From the NCBI GenBank assembly GCA_937891565.1, contig CALAHA010000142.1, forward strand, positions 1 to 16,096: a DNA stretch of 16,096 bases, in the 5' to 3' direction. Both the position numbers and the translations under genes were made by a program. Source of the DNA: an uncultured Ilumatobacter sp. (GTDB lineage Bacteria; Actinomycetota; Acidimicrobiia; Acidimicrobiales; Ilumatobacteraceae). The notes beneath the pieces were generated by a model that saw only the letters and a program-made list of their open reading frames with translations, ran no database searches and was not told the DNA's origin. Of this stretch, positions 7,067-15,262 are shown in pieces (within the stretch, counting starts at the first letter, position 1; every line of letters begins with the position of its first letter).

Positions 7067-8515
7067 TTACTGGCCGTCGGGGTTCGTGCTCATCGGCGGG
7101 ACGGTTGTCGGCGCCGTCACCGTTCCGGCTTTGCTGCCCGACAAGGCCGACAGTTCTTCGGCAATCAAACGCACGACCAAGTCGTCGAGCGCGAGCACTT
7201 CGTAGTCGGTGGAGGCAATATCGGTCGATCCCCCGGTCGCCGCTCCGCCTGCTCCGTTGCTCAAGAAAACGAAAGGGGCCCCCGTTGCTTGTGCTAACTG
7301 GCGGAACACCGCTTCTGCTTGGTCATCGCTTTCTGACGACGCGACCGGGAAGATTTTTATCCCGCGCTCGATCGCAGTGACGACCGATTCGCTGTAGGGC
7401 GTCGAGACCTGTCGGCCGACCTGGGGCGGGGCATCTGCAACGATAAATATCAGCTGGATCGCCTCGACCGGATCACGCCACGTCGGCTTGGCAAGTGCAT
7501 CGGCGAGCCCTTCGTCGAGTGCTTCCGGGTAGTCGCCGCCACCATCGGCCACGACATCGGCCAGCGCTGCACGAAACTGCTCGACGTCGGATGTGAAGTC
7601 ATAGTTGGCGGTGACGAAGGCATCGCCCTCATCGCGGTAGAGCGTCATTGCAAACCGCACATCAGGCGCCGGGTCGAGTGAAGCGACGCGATCTGCAACG
7701 ATGTCGATCGTTTGCTTCAGCCGATCGATCTCGTCGCCCATCGAGCCGGTCGCGTCAAGTAGGAACAACACGTCGAGTGGCACGGGTGCGGCAAGCGTTG
7801 TAGACGGAGCGACAATCGTAATGTTCTGGCCCGCTGCTACCGACACCAGCTCCGTGTCGGACATGCCCATGCCAAGACCGAAGTCGACAATGCCATCTGT
7901 CGACCCGCCGTAGAAACCTGGATGGAACCGGACAGTGCCGTCGGCGGTGGTCCGAAGTTTGATCGGAATGCCGTCAGGTGTGAGCGTGCTCGACGACGCC
8001 TCAACCACGACGCCCGGAACCGGGTTGCCTGCTTCGTCGACAACCTTGACAATCGTGCGCCCAGCAGCATCAAGGTCGCGGGTGACGACGCCGAGCCCTT
8101 TGATCCGGTCGAGATAGTCGAGAAACCCCTGGTAGTCAGCATTGTCATCGACGCTTCCCGCCCGGAGGGGCGTCGTGTCGACGGGGCCATCGATCGCCTC
8201 GATCGACGGGTCGATCGGCCGGTCCTCAAAGGGCGCCGGCTCGGCACGCGTACTGGAAGCGTCTTCAAGGACGCCAGACTCGGCAGCAATCTTCGAGTCG
8301 CCTGCGCCGCTGGACCACTCCGGTTCACCGTCGATCCATCCACCGCTCGCCGGTGCCGCTGTCGGGGGAACTGTTTTGTCGGTCGTGACCGGCGTCGGGG
8401 CAGGTGCGCTTTCACCGATACCAACTTCGGGGTCGTCGCTGCCGCACGCGGCCATCATCAACGTGAGCCCGGCGACCATGGCCACGAGACGTTGGAATTG
8501 TGTGCGCTGCTGCAT
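7067..8515 (-). CDS. VWA-domain lipoprotein
   Basis: The 482-residue protein begins with a lipoprotein signal: basic residues, hydrophobic VAMVAGLTLMMAAC, and a lipobox cysteine at 24, so it should be lipid-anchored outside the membrane. Residues 25-120 are low-complexity and rich in proline, threonine and acidic residues. About 150-200 resembles a carboxypeptidase-regulatory/Ig-like beta-sandwich (EAGNPVPGVVVEAS then TADGTVRFHPG). The VWA domain runs from about 246 to 455, with MIDAS DATGS at 254-258, GGGDYPEALDEGL at 325-337 and D361. The metal site appears complete, with Thr in the middle of the DxTxS. It probably binds a protein ligand through a divalent cation; the partner is unknown. 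It starts 36 bases after the LLM gene and has no clear Shine-Dalgarno. Confidence 0.9.
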   Translation of the reverse strand: MQQRTQFQRLVAMVAGLTLMMAACGSDDPEVGIGESAPAPTPVTTDKTVPPTAAPASGGWIDGEPEWSSGAGDSKIAAESGVLEDASSTRAEPAPFEDRPIDPSIEAIDGPVDTTPLRAGSVDDNADYQGFLDYLDRIKGLGVVTRDLDAAGRTIVKVVDEAGNPVPGVVVEASSSTLTPDGIPIKLRTTADGTVRFHPGFYGGSTDGIVDFGLGMGMSDTELVSVAAGQNITIVAPSTTLAAPVPLDVLFLLDATGSMGDEIDRLKQTIDIVADRVASLDPAPDVRFAMTLYRDEGDAFVTANYDFTSDVEQFRAALADVVADGGGDYPEALDEGLADALAKPTWRDPVEAIQLIFIVADAPPQVGRQVSTPYSESVVTAIERGIKIFPVASSESDDQAEAVFRQLAQATGAPFVFLSNGAGGAATGGSTDIASTDYEVLALDDLVVRLIAEELSALSGSKAGTVTAPTTVPPMSTNPDGQ

Positions 8516-8551
8516 CGTCTTTGGACGCTGCAGCAGCCGGGTTGGTTCCCG

Positions 8552-9598
8552 TCAGTCGATAAGTTCGCGAAGCTGCTCGATCATGGCAGTCGAATCGGCG
8601 CCGACCGGGTTGACCGACAGGTGCGTGACCCCAGCCTCTTTGTAAGCCGCGATGCGTTCCTTCACATAGCTGGCTGGGCCAACGAGGTTCGTATTCGCGA
8701 GCATCTCGGCAGGCACAAGCGAAGCGGCCTTGTCCTTGCTGCCATCGAGGTAGTTGTCCTGGATTGCAATGGCTTCGTCGACGTAGCCGTACTTTTGCAT
8801 GATCGTGTTGTAGAAGTTCTGGTCGCGAGCGCCCATGCCACCGACGTACAACGCCACGCTTGGACGGGCCATATCGAGGACTGCATTGGCCTTGTCGCCC
8901 ACGAGGTCTTCACCGATCGCGACCATGCCGCCAGCGGAAATCTGAACGGGACCGAGCGATGGGTCACGCTTGGCGGTGCCCTTCTTAAGGTCTGCGCCCC
9001 AGACGTTGTGGAACTTCTCCGGATCGAAAAAGATCGGTAGCCAACCGTCGGCGTGCTCGGCGGTTGCCGAGACCGACAGGCCCATCAGACTGGCCCAGAA
9101 GATCGGAACGTGCTCGCGCACCGGATGGTTGATCAGCTTCAGCGGCTTGCCGAGGCCCGTTCCTTGCCCATCGGGCAGCGGAATTTGGACGGTCGGGCCG
9201 TCGTACACGACCTTCTCACGCTTGGTGACCATGCGGCAGACGTTGATGTAGTCGCGGATGCGCGGCATCGGCTTCTCGTAGGGAACGCCGTGGAAGCCTT
9301 CGATGACCTGCGGACCAGAGGCCCCAAGGCCAAGGATGAACCGGCCGCTCGACACAAAGTCGAGGCCTGCGGCGGTCTGACCCATGCACGCTGCGGTGCG
9401 CGAGAAAACGTTCAGGATCCCGGCACCGATTTCGATCGTGTCGGTTTTGGCGGCGAGGTAACCCATTTGCGACACCGAGTCGAAGCTGTACGCCTCAGGC
9501 ACCCAGACGACGTCGAGGCCAGCCTTTTCGAGTTCCTGAACCTTGGCGACGTCGGCATGGAAGTCACCGGAGTAGCTGATCTGCATCGAGAGCTTCAT
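8552..9598 (-). CDS. LLM-class F420-dependent oxidoreductase
   Basis: The 348-residue protein is a full-length luciferase-like (TIM-barrel) oxidoreductase. Family marks are the N-terminal KLSMQISYSG strand, LDVVWVPEAYSFDS, GAGILNVFSRTA, the FILGLGASGPQVIEGFHG phosphate/cofactor-loop region, and the late VPIFWASLMGLSVSATAEHADGWLP. It resembles the Rv3520c-like group of actinobacteria, which use the deazaflavin F420. The substrate cannot be read from sequence. F420 use is inferred from the subfamily, not from a unique motif. The ATG lacks a properly spaced Shine-Dalgarno and has a TATCGT box 7 bases upstream, suggesting its own, possibly leaderless, promoter. Only 36 bases separate it from the VWA lipoprotein gene downstream, so the two may be cotranscribed. 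Confidence 0.92.
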   Translation of the reverse strand: MKLSMQISYSGDFHADVAKVQELEKAGLDVVWVPEAYSFDSVSQMGYLAAKTDTIEIGAGILNVFSRTAACMGQTAAGLDFVSSGRFILGLGASGPQVIEGFHGVPYEKPMPRIRDYINVCRMVTKREKVVYDGPTVQIPLPDGQGTGLGKPLKLINHPVREHVPIFWASLMGLSVSATAEHADGWLPIFFDPEKFHNVWGADLKKGTAKRDPSLGPVQISAGGMVAIGEDLVGDKANAVLDMARPSVALYVGGMGARDQNFYNTIMQKYGYVDEAIAIQDNYLDGSKDKAASLVPAEMLANTNLVGPASYVKERIAAYKEAGVTHLSVNPVGADSTAMIEQLRELID

Positions 9599-9605
9599 GG
9601 CTCCG

Positions 9606-9611
9606 ACGATA
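9606..9611 (-). promoter_or_regulatory. Candidate -10 box (TANNNT) of the LLM oxidoreductase gene
   Basis: TATCGT on the minus strand lies 7 bases before the ATG, so transcription could begin at the start codon. A TTGAGT at 9627-9632 is a possible -35 with a short 15-base spacer. A GGAG in the gap is too close to the ATG to serve as a normal Shine-Dalgarno. Confidence 0.35.
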
Positions 9612-9681
9612 CGTGAACAGCCGTGTACTCAACCAATCGAGGCGGAGTAGCCGGCGCTGGGCTGGGGTGGCCGCGAGAGCG

Positions 9682-10491
9682 TCAGCCGTTGAGGTTGCCG
9701 CTGCGGAAACCTTCGAGGTCGAGCGTGACGTACTTGTAGCCAGCGCCCTTGACTGCGTCGACGATTTCGACACGCCGCTCGACGGCTGCGACGAGCTCTG
9801 AGGCTTCGACCTCGATGCGCGCCGTGTCGTCGTAGTGGCGCACGCGCACCTGGGCGAATCCGAGCCGATGGAGCGCTGCCTCGGCGCGGTCGACTCGCGA
9901 GAGGATCCCGACCGACACCTCGGTGCCGTACGGAATCCGAGAGGCGAGGCACGCCGCTGCAGGCTTGTCGTGCGTGCGCAACCCGAGATATGCCGAGGCT
10001 GCGCGAACGTCGGACTTGGTGAAACCGGCGTCAACGAGCGGGAAGACCGCCCCCGCCTGCTCGGCTGCCTGTTGACCTGGGCGATGATCGCCGAGGTCGT
10101 CGATATTCACACCGAGCACAATGGTTGCGCCTTCGGCCTTCGCAATGGGCCCCACAACGTCCATCAACTCTGCTTTACAGTGGAAGCAGCGGTTGGTGTC
10201 GTTGAGCCGGTAGGCCGCTCGTTCCATCTCGTGGGTAATGACCGGCGTCCAGCGCAGGTCCCACTCTTGGGCAAGTGCCCGGCAGTCTCGTTCTTCGTCG
10301 CCGGCCAACGACGGCGACACAGCCGTGACGCAGTGCGCACGTTCAGCGCCGAGTACGCGCCGAGCGGTAGCTGCCAGGAACGCGGAATCGGCGCCGCCGC
10401 TAAAAGCGATGACGGTGTTGCCGAGCTGACGCAGGCCAGCGTCGAGTGCATCGATCTTCGCTGCAAGTGCGGGATCGAGCGTGGCAACCAT
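9682..10491 (-). CDS. larE: LarE, ATP-dependent sacrificial sulfur transferase
   Basis: The 269-residue protein has the PP-loop SGGADS (31-36) and the LarE-type ending YVTLDLEGFRSGNLNG. LarE adenylates the carboxylated pyridinium made by LarB and inserts sulfur; this builds the nickel-pincer nucleotide used by lactate racemase and relatives. Three cysteines stand out: C102 and C105 in RCFHCK, and C181 in KPAAACLASRIPYG. C181 corresponds to the sulfur-donating cysteine of Lactobacillus plantarum LarE, which lacks the CxxC. LarE proteins with all three cysteines are known to bind an iron-sulfur cluster and can act catalytically, so that mechanism is likely here. No larB, larC or larA is in the window. 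It starts 28 bases after typA, probably read from the same transcript. Confidence 0.93.
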   Translation of the reverse strand: MVATLDPALAAKIDALDAGLRQLGNTVIAFSGGADSAFLAATARRVLGAERAHCVTAVSPSLAGDEERDCRALAQEWDLRWTPVITHEMERAAYRLNDTNRCFHCKAELMDVVGPIAKAEGATIVLGVNIDDLGDHRPGQQAAEQAGAVFPLVDAGFTKSDVRAASAYLGLRTHDKPAAACLASRIPYGTEVSVGILSRVDRAEAALHRLGFAQVRVRHYDDTARIEVEASELVAAVERRVEIVDAVKGAGYKYVTLDLEGFRSGNLNG

Positions 10492-10519
10492 GAGCGCCAG
10501 TATGGCCGAGCTTGGTCGA

Positions 10520-12454
10520 TCAGCCCTTACGGGCTTCGTCCTCGGCCTTCAGCTCGTTGTTGACCTTCTTGGTGTGACGGGCGCGAATCGTGGGGTCAAG
10601 TTCGACCTTGCGGATTCGGATGTTTTGCGGAGTCACTTCGACGCATTCGTCGACGCTGATGAATTCGAGTGCGCCTTCGAGCGACAGCAGCTTCGGCGGC
10701 GTGACCTTGACAGTGTCGTCGGACGACGACGCGCGCACGTTGGTCTGCTTCTTCTCACGGCAGATGTTGACGTCCATGTCGCCGGCGCGGGAGTTCTCGC
10801 CAATGATCATGCCTTCATAGACGTCATCGCCAGCCTTGACCATCATGGACGAACGGTCCTGCAGGTTGATCATGGCGTAGTTGGTCACGGGACCTATACG
10901 GTCACTGACCAGTACGCCCTGCGCACGAGCACGGATCTCACCGGCCCATGGTTCGTAGCCTTCGAAAATGTGGCTGATGATGCCGGTACCGCGGGTCTCA
11001 GTCATGAACTGTGTGCGGAAACCAATGAGGCCTCGGGCCGGCACGAGGTAGTCGAGGCGAACCCAGCCGCTGCCGCCCATGTTCTGCATCCGGCCCTTGC
11101 GGGTGGCCAACAACTGCGTGACGGCGCCGAGGTATTCGTCGGGGACATCAATGGTGACACGCTCGACCGGCTCATGCACCTTGCCGTCGATTTCCTTGGT
11201 CAACACGATCGGCTTGCCGACGGTCAGCTCGAAACCTTCGCGACGCATCTGCTCGACGAGGATCGCCAACTGCAGTTCGCCACGGGCCTGAACTTCCCAG
11301 GCATCGGGACGCGCTGTCGGGAGCACGCGGATCGATACGTTGCCGACGAGTTCTTGGTCGAGGCGGGCTTTGACCAAGCGGGCGGTGAGCTTCTTGCCCT
11401 CGCGGCCTGCGAGCGGTGAGGTGTTGATGCCGATGGTCATCGACAGTGCTGGCTCGTCGACGGTGATGAGCGGCAGTGCCACCGGATTATCGATGTCCGC
11501 CAAGGTCTCACCAATGAAGATGTCTTCGATGCCGGCAATGGCTGCGAGGTCGCCCTGGCGAGCTGACTCAACCGGCACGCGGGTGAGGTGTTCGGTGAGG
11601 AACAGCTCGGAGATCTTGGCTCGGGCGATCGTGCCGTCAACCTTGCACCAGGCAACCTGCTGGCCCTTCTTGATCTCGCCTTCCATGATGCGGAGCAACG
11701 CCATGCGTCCCAGGTACGGCGAGGAATCGAGGTTGGTGACCCATGCCTGCAGTGGGGCACCCTCGGTGTAGGTCGGTGCGGGAATGCTCTCAAGAATGAC
11801 GTCGACGAACGCCGTCAGGTCTTTGCCGGTCACGTCGCCCTTGACAATGGCCTGCGCCTCGTCGAGGTCGAGCGTTGCCCAGCCGTCGCGGCCCGAGCAA
11901 TAGACGATCGGAAACTCGACCTGGTCTTCACGGGCATCGAGATCGAAGAAGAGTTCGTACACCTCGTCGACGACTTCGGCGGTGCGCGCGTCGGCTCGGT
12001 CGATCTTGTTAATTGCGAGGATCACCGGCAGGTTGCGAGCAAGCGCCTTACGCAGCACAAAGCGGGTCTGCGGAAGCGGGCCCTCAGCGGAGTCGACAAG
12101 GAGCACGATGCCGTCGACCATGGTGAGCGCACGCTCAACTTCGCCACCGAAGTCGGCGTGGCCGGGCGTGTCAACGATGTTGAGGGTGATCTTCTCGCCG
12201 CTCGCTTTGTCGTCCCAGACGAGGGACGTGTTCTTGGCGAGGATCGTGATGCCCTTTTCTCGTTCGAGGTCGCCGGAGTCCATGACTCGCTCGACGACTT
12301 CTTCGTGAGCGCTAAAAGCGCCCGACTGCTGGAGCATGGCGTCGACGAGCGTGGTCTTGCCATGGTCGACGTGCGCGACGATCGCGAGGTTGCGGATGTC
12401 AGTTCGCGAAGACAGTCCGTCTGCGAGCGTCTGGGTTGTTTCGGTAGAAGACAC
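10520..12454 (-). CDS. typA: Translational GTPase TypA/BipA
   Basis: The 644-residue protein is a complete TypA/BipA: a G domain with AHVDHGKT (27-34), REKGITI (65-71), DTPGH (95-99), NKID (149-152) and SGRDG (187-191), then EF-G-like domains and the BipA-specific C-terminus (GTGIISHIFEGYEPWAGEI, GEFSRAGD-like IGENSRAGDMDVN, and RIRKVELD). It binds the ribosome in the GTP form and assists assembly or translation under stress and cold. The start is a GTG at 12454 with no Shine-Dalgarno; a TAGCGT box sits 8 bases upstream, compatible with a leaderless or very short-leader transcript. The 194-base region upstream to the acyl-CoA synthetase gene holds nothing else that I can identify. Confidence 0.97.
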   Translation of the reverse strand: MSSTETTQTLADGLSSRTDIRNLAIVAHVDHGKTTLVDAMLQQSGAFSAHEEVVERVMDSGDLEREKGITILAKNTSLVWDDKASGEKITLNIVDTPGHADFGGEVERALTMVDGIVLLVDSAEGPLPQTRFVLRKALARNLPVILAINKIDRADARTAEVVDEVYELFFDLDAREDQVEFPIVYCSGRDGWATLDLDEAQAIVKGDVTGKDLTAFVDVILESIPAPTYTEGAPLQAWVTNLDSSPYLGRMALLRIMEGEIKKGQQVAWCKVDGTIARAKISELFLTEHLTRVPVESARQGDLAAIAGIEDIFIGETLADIDNPVALPLITVDEPALSMTIGINTSPLAGREGKKLTARLVKARLDQELVGNVSIRVLPTARPDAWEVQARGELQLAILVEQMRREGFELTVGKPIVLTKEIDGKVHEPVERVTIDVPDEYLGAVTQLLATRKGRMQNMGGSGWVRLDYLVPARGLIGFRTQFMTETRGTGIISHIFEGYEPWAGEIRARAQGVLVSDRIGPVTNYAMINLQDRSSMMVKAGDDVYEGMIIGENSRAGDMDVNICREKKQTNVRASSSDDTVKVTPPKLLSLEGALEFISVDECVEVTPQNIRIRKVELDPTIRARHTKKVNNELKAEDEARKG

Positions 12455-12462
12455 GATTGACC

Positions 12463-12468
12463 ACGCTA
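12463..12468 (-). promoter_or_regulatory. Candidate -10 box (TANNNT) of typA
   Basis: TAGCGT on the minus strand ends 8 bases before the GTG start. No clear -35 is visible at the normal spacing. Proposed because the gene has no Shine-Dalgarno; weak alone, stronger together with the similar boxes of three neighbouring genes. Confidence 0.3.
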
Positions 12469-12648
12469 TCCACGTTTCACAACCGAACGATCGATGCGCC
12501 CCGCGTCACATCACCGTCACGGTCGCAGCCGAGGCCAGCGAACCCCAACCAGTTGCGAACCACTCAAACGGCAGGAGCCGGTCGCCCACGTTGGGTCAGA
12601 CGGGCCGGGCAGCCTTACGGCGCGATCATGACGGAGGTTTCACCCGAA

Positions 12649-14235
12649 TCAGCCCACGCGCCGCTCACGCCCAACCCAATACGGCTCGCGCAGGTCCTTC
12701 TTCAGGATCTTGCCCGTGGGGTTGCGCGGGAGTTCGGTCACCCAGTCGACCGTCGTCGGGCACTTAAAGCCGGCGAGCTGTGTTTTGGCGAACGCAATGA
12801 TGGAAGCCGCCGTGGCGTCATCGGCTGTGGCACCCTCGGCTGCGACCACGACGGCCTTGCCAGTTTCGCCCCACTTCTCGTGCGGCACGCCGATGACCGC
12901 GACGTCAGCAATGGCCTCGTGCTTCATCAGCACATTCTCGACTTCTGCGGGATATACGTTCTCGCCACCCGAGACGATCATGTCTTTGACGCGGTCGTGG
13001 ATGTAGAGATAGCCGTCGGCGTCGAGGTACCCAGCGTCGCCTGACTTGAACCAGCCGTCGTCGGTGAGCGCCTTGGCTGTTTCTTCCGGCATCTTCCAGT
13101 AACCCAGCATGTTCTGCGGTGTGCGCACCCAGATCTCGCCGACCTCACCGACCTCGACGTCGTCACCGCCGTCGCCGACGATCCGCACCTCGACCCCTGG
13201 GCCCGCAACACCACACGAACGCAGGCGATGCTTGTTCGGCCCATTCGGATCGTGGTCTTCGGGCGGCAGGTTGAACACTGCGCCCGTCGTTTCGGTCAGC
13301 CCATAGGCCTGCCAGAACTTGCACGGCTTGAACTTCTCGACACAGGCCGCCAGCACTTCTTCGCTGATCGGCGACGCTCCGTAGACAAGGATCTTCAAGC
13401 TGGAGAAGTCAGCACCCTCCATGTTCGGCATCATCAGCATGAACTGCAGCACTGCTGGCACGACGAAGCCATGGGTGACCTTCTCGTTCTGAATCAGGTC
13501 GATCAGACCAGCCGGGTCGAGCTCGCGGAGGATCACCGTCGTGCAACCCTCGTACATGCCTGCCGTCGCCCAGCCGCCGCCACCGATGTGGAAGAGCGGC
13601 ATCGCTGCGAGGTTGACCGCATCGCCGGAAAGCTCCCAGATCTCCTTGGCCACCGGGAGCAAGCTGAAGAAGTTGTCGTTGGAGAGCATGACGCCCTTGG
13701 GACGCCCGGTCGTGCCCGACGAGTAGAGCTGGAATGCGACGTCGCCGCCGACGGCTTCGACGCCGGGGTCTTCGGCATCAAAACCGTTGATCCAGGTTTC
13801 GAAGTCGTCGTAGCCTCCGTTGGCTTCACCGACCCCACCGATGACCAGGATTTTCGTCGTCGAGGTCAACTCGTCCTTGATGGCATCAAGAATCGGTACG
13901 AAATCAGGCCCGGCAACGAGCACCTTGGCTTGCGCGTCGTTGACGATGAAGGCAACTTCCGGCGGAGCAAGGCGCCAGTTGACGTCGACTGCAACGGCGT
14001 TGAGGAGCGACGCACCGAAGAACACATCGAAGTGTTCGATGCCGTTTTTATCGAGGAATGCCACACGGTCTTCAGCTCCAACACCGACCGACGCAAGCGC
14101 CTGAGAAGTTCGTTGCGCACGCTCATACACGTCGGCCCACGACAGACGCCGTTGCCCTTCGATCAGGGCGGTGTGCTCGGGCCTCCCCACACCATGTGTT
14201 CGGACGATTCCGGCGACGTTCGTGATTGCACTCAT
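12649..14235 (-). CDS. AMP-forming acyl-CoA synthetase
   Basis: From the ATG at 14235 the protein has 528 residues, normal for the family; an upstream in-frame start would add 25 residues that look unlike this family. It shows the ATP/AMP-binding YSSGTTGRPK (171-180), YGLTET (311-316), the GWFKSGDAGYLDADGYLYI region with D400, the DRVKDMIVSGGENVYPAEVE hinge, and the C-terminal PTGK with catalytic K509. It activates a carboxylic acid as acyl-AMP and then forms the CoA thioester. Substrate chain length or aromatic nature cannot be read from sequence. With the crotonase-fold gene just upstream it suggests a CoA-thioester degradation pathway. There is no Shine-Dalgarno; a TATTGT box 6 bases upstream suggests a leaderless transcript with its own promoter. 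Confidence 0.95.
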   Translation of the reverse strand: MSAITNVAGIVRTHGVGRPEHTALIEGQRRLSWADVYERAQRTSQALASVGVGAEDRVAFLDKNGIEHFDVFFGASLLNAVAVDVNWRLAPPEVAFIVNDAQAKVLVAGPDFVPILDAIKDELTSTTKILVIGGVGEANGGYDDFETWINGFDAEDPGVEAVGGDVAFQLYSSGTTGRPKGVMLSNDNFFSLLPVAKEIWELSGDAVNLAAMPLFHIGGGGWATAGMYEGCTTVILRELDPAGLIDLIQNEKVTHGFVVPAVLQFMLMMPNMEGADFSSLKILVYGASPISEEVLAACVEKFKPCKFWQAYGLTETTGAVFNLPPEDHDPNGPNKHRLRSCGVAGPGVEVRIVGDGGDDVEVGEVGEIWVRTPQNMLGYWKMPEETAKALTDDGWFKSGDAGYLDADGYLYIHDRVKDMIVSGGENVYPAEVENVLMKHEAIADVAVIGVPHEKWGETGKAVVVAAEGATADDATAASIIAFAKTQLAGFKCPTTVDWVTELPRNPTGKILKKDLREPYWVGRERRVG

Positions 14236-14241
14236 GATGTG

Positions 14242-14271
14242 ACAATAGACACATTGATATCCATGACCCAA
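14242..14271 (-). promoter_or_regulatory. Candidate promoter of the acyl-CoA synthetase gene
   Basis: On the minus strand TTGGGT (14266-14271) and TATTGT (14242-14247) are 18 bases apart, and the second ends 6 bases before the ATG at 14235. That spacing would start transcription on the A of the start codon, the arrangement known for leaderless actinobacterial genes. Inference from sequence only. Confidence 0.4.
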
Positions 14272-14350
14272 TACCAGCTCGACATCAGCCCACGCTGCAT
14301 CCCTGAGCACGGCTTGGCCTCAGACATATTCTCATCTCAGATCTCACTCG

Positions 14351-14410
14351 CCGTTGTCAGACCTTGTCGCACCTTGTCACACCTTGTCACGCCTTGTCAC
14401 ACCTTGGTCT
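14351..14410. repeat. 10-bp tandem repeat between the crotonase and acyl-CoA synthetase genes
   Basis: Successive 10-base blocks read CCGTTGTCAG, ACCTTGTCGC, ACCTTGTCAC, ACCTTGTCAC, GCCTTGTCAC, ACCTTGGTCT. The four middle blocks differ at only one or two positions and the outer two are partial. The period is about one helical turn, so every copy would face the same side of the DNA. It lies about 115-175 bases upstream of the acyl-CoA synthetase start. It may be a binding-site array or slippage product; no protein is implied by the sequence. Confidence 0.85.
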
Positions 14411-14424
14411 GACCTCGGTGTGAC
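14396..14424. repeat. Inverted repeat GTCACACC / GGTGTGAC
   Basis: Perfect 8-base arms (14396-14403 and 14417-14424) flank a 13-base spacer, about 45 bases past the crotonase stop on the minus strand. No U-run follows, so it is a poor classical terminator. The left arm is part of the tandem repeat, and further GGTGTGA copies occur at 14417 and near 14442, so it may instead be a protein-binding palindrome. Confidence 0.5.
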
Positions 14425-14467
14425 GAAACCACGTTGACTCCGGTGTGAAATGACGTTTGGAGTTCGC

Positions 14468-15262
14468 CTACTTGCCTTCGAACTTGGGGGTGCGCTTCTC
14501 GACGAAAGCCGCAACAGCCTCTGCGTGGTCAGCAGAGTTGAAGCACGGCATCTCGAGGGCCATCGACACATCGAAGCTCGTCAGCAACGCTTGCTTCAAT
14601 TGCTGGTTGACAGCAATTTTCGTACCCTGCACTGCGAGTGGCGCCTGCGCTGCGATTCGCTCGGCCCACCGGAGGGCGCCCGCCCCAACATCGACGGCCG
14701 GGCAAATCTCGGCTGCGACGCCGAGCCGTAGTGCCTCGACGGCGGTGAGTGGGTCCCCGAGCAGCAGGTGTCGCTTCGCCGCCATCGGGCCGAGCAGGAG
14801 TGGCCAGATTGCTGCGCCGCCGTCGCCGGCGACGAGCCCGACCTGGACGTGCGGATCGATGATCGCCGCCGTCTCGGCCATCACGATCACGTCACACATG
14901 AGCGCGATCGAAGCGCCAAGGCCGACCGCCGGGCCGTTCAGCCCGCACACGATTGGGATCTCCACATCGAGCTGATCCCAGATGATCTGCTTTCCCTCGC
15001 GACGTAATCGTGTCAATCGGTCCGGAGACCGCAGTTCAGGGAACCAAGCCATATCGCCACCGGCCGAAAACGCCCGACCCGATCCTGTCAGCACGATCAC
15101 CCTCGCCCCATCAAGTAACTCGTCGTCGCCTATCTTGAGCATGCGAAACAGCTCGCCGAAGTCGTGATGCAATTGCTCGTCGACGGCATTCATCGGCGAG
15201 TTCGGGTTGTTGATCGTGGCGGTTACCACATAGCCGGTGCGGGCAAGCGAGATCGTCTTCAT
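14468..15262 (-). CDS. Crotonase-fold protein (enoyl-CoA hydratase/isomerase family)
   Basis: The ATG at 15262 gives 264 residues, the normal crotonase length. The same frame stays open far upstream, but that extension lies over the divergent gene and has no crotonase sequence. The oxyanion-hole segments AFSAGGDMAWF (65-75) and GPAVGLGASIALMCD (110-124) are intact, so it should bind an acyl-CoA and stabilise an enolate-type intermediate. By my eye alignment with rat mitochondrial crotonase, the hydratase glutamates (E144, E164) correspond to H138 and R164 here. An aspartate, D147 in VAGDGG, occupies the loop where other members carry an acidic residue. It may therefore be an isomerase, hydrolase or other crotonase enzyme. 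It shares the strand with the acyl-CoA synthetase gene but has a separate likely promoter. Confidence 0.93.
   Translation of the reverse strand: MKTISLARTGYVVTATINNPNSPMNAVDEQLHHDFGELFRMLKIGDDELLDGARVIVLTGSGRAFSAGGDMAWFPELRSPDRLTRLRREGKQIIWDQLDVEIPIVCGLNGPAVGLGASIALMCDVIVMAETAAIIDPHVQVGLVAGDGGAAIWPLLLGPMAAKRHLLLGDPLTAVEALRLGVAAEICPAVDVGAGALRWAERIAAQAPLAVQGTKIAVNQQLKQALLTSFDVSMALEMPCFNSADHAEAVAAFVEKRTPKFEGK

Noticed and set aside
12513..12523. Palindrome ACCGT-C-ACGGT upstream of typA as an operator
   Set aside because: Only 5-base arms in GC-rich sequence and no second copy was noticed; likely chance.
12455..12648. tRNA or small RNA in the spacer before typA
   Set aside because: No cloverleaf arms, T-loop motif or clear terminator hairpin could be found by eye.
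14351..14410. CRISPR array
   Set aside because: The units are 10 bases and directly abutting, with no spacers.
13228..14412. Long plus-strand open frame over the acyl-CoA synthetase gene
   Set aside because: It mirrors the minus-strand coding frame of a clear enzyme and shows no recognisable domain. Similar long antisense frames at 7922-9040, 10481-11419 and 11588-12460 were dismissed for the same reason.
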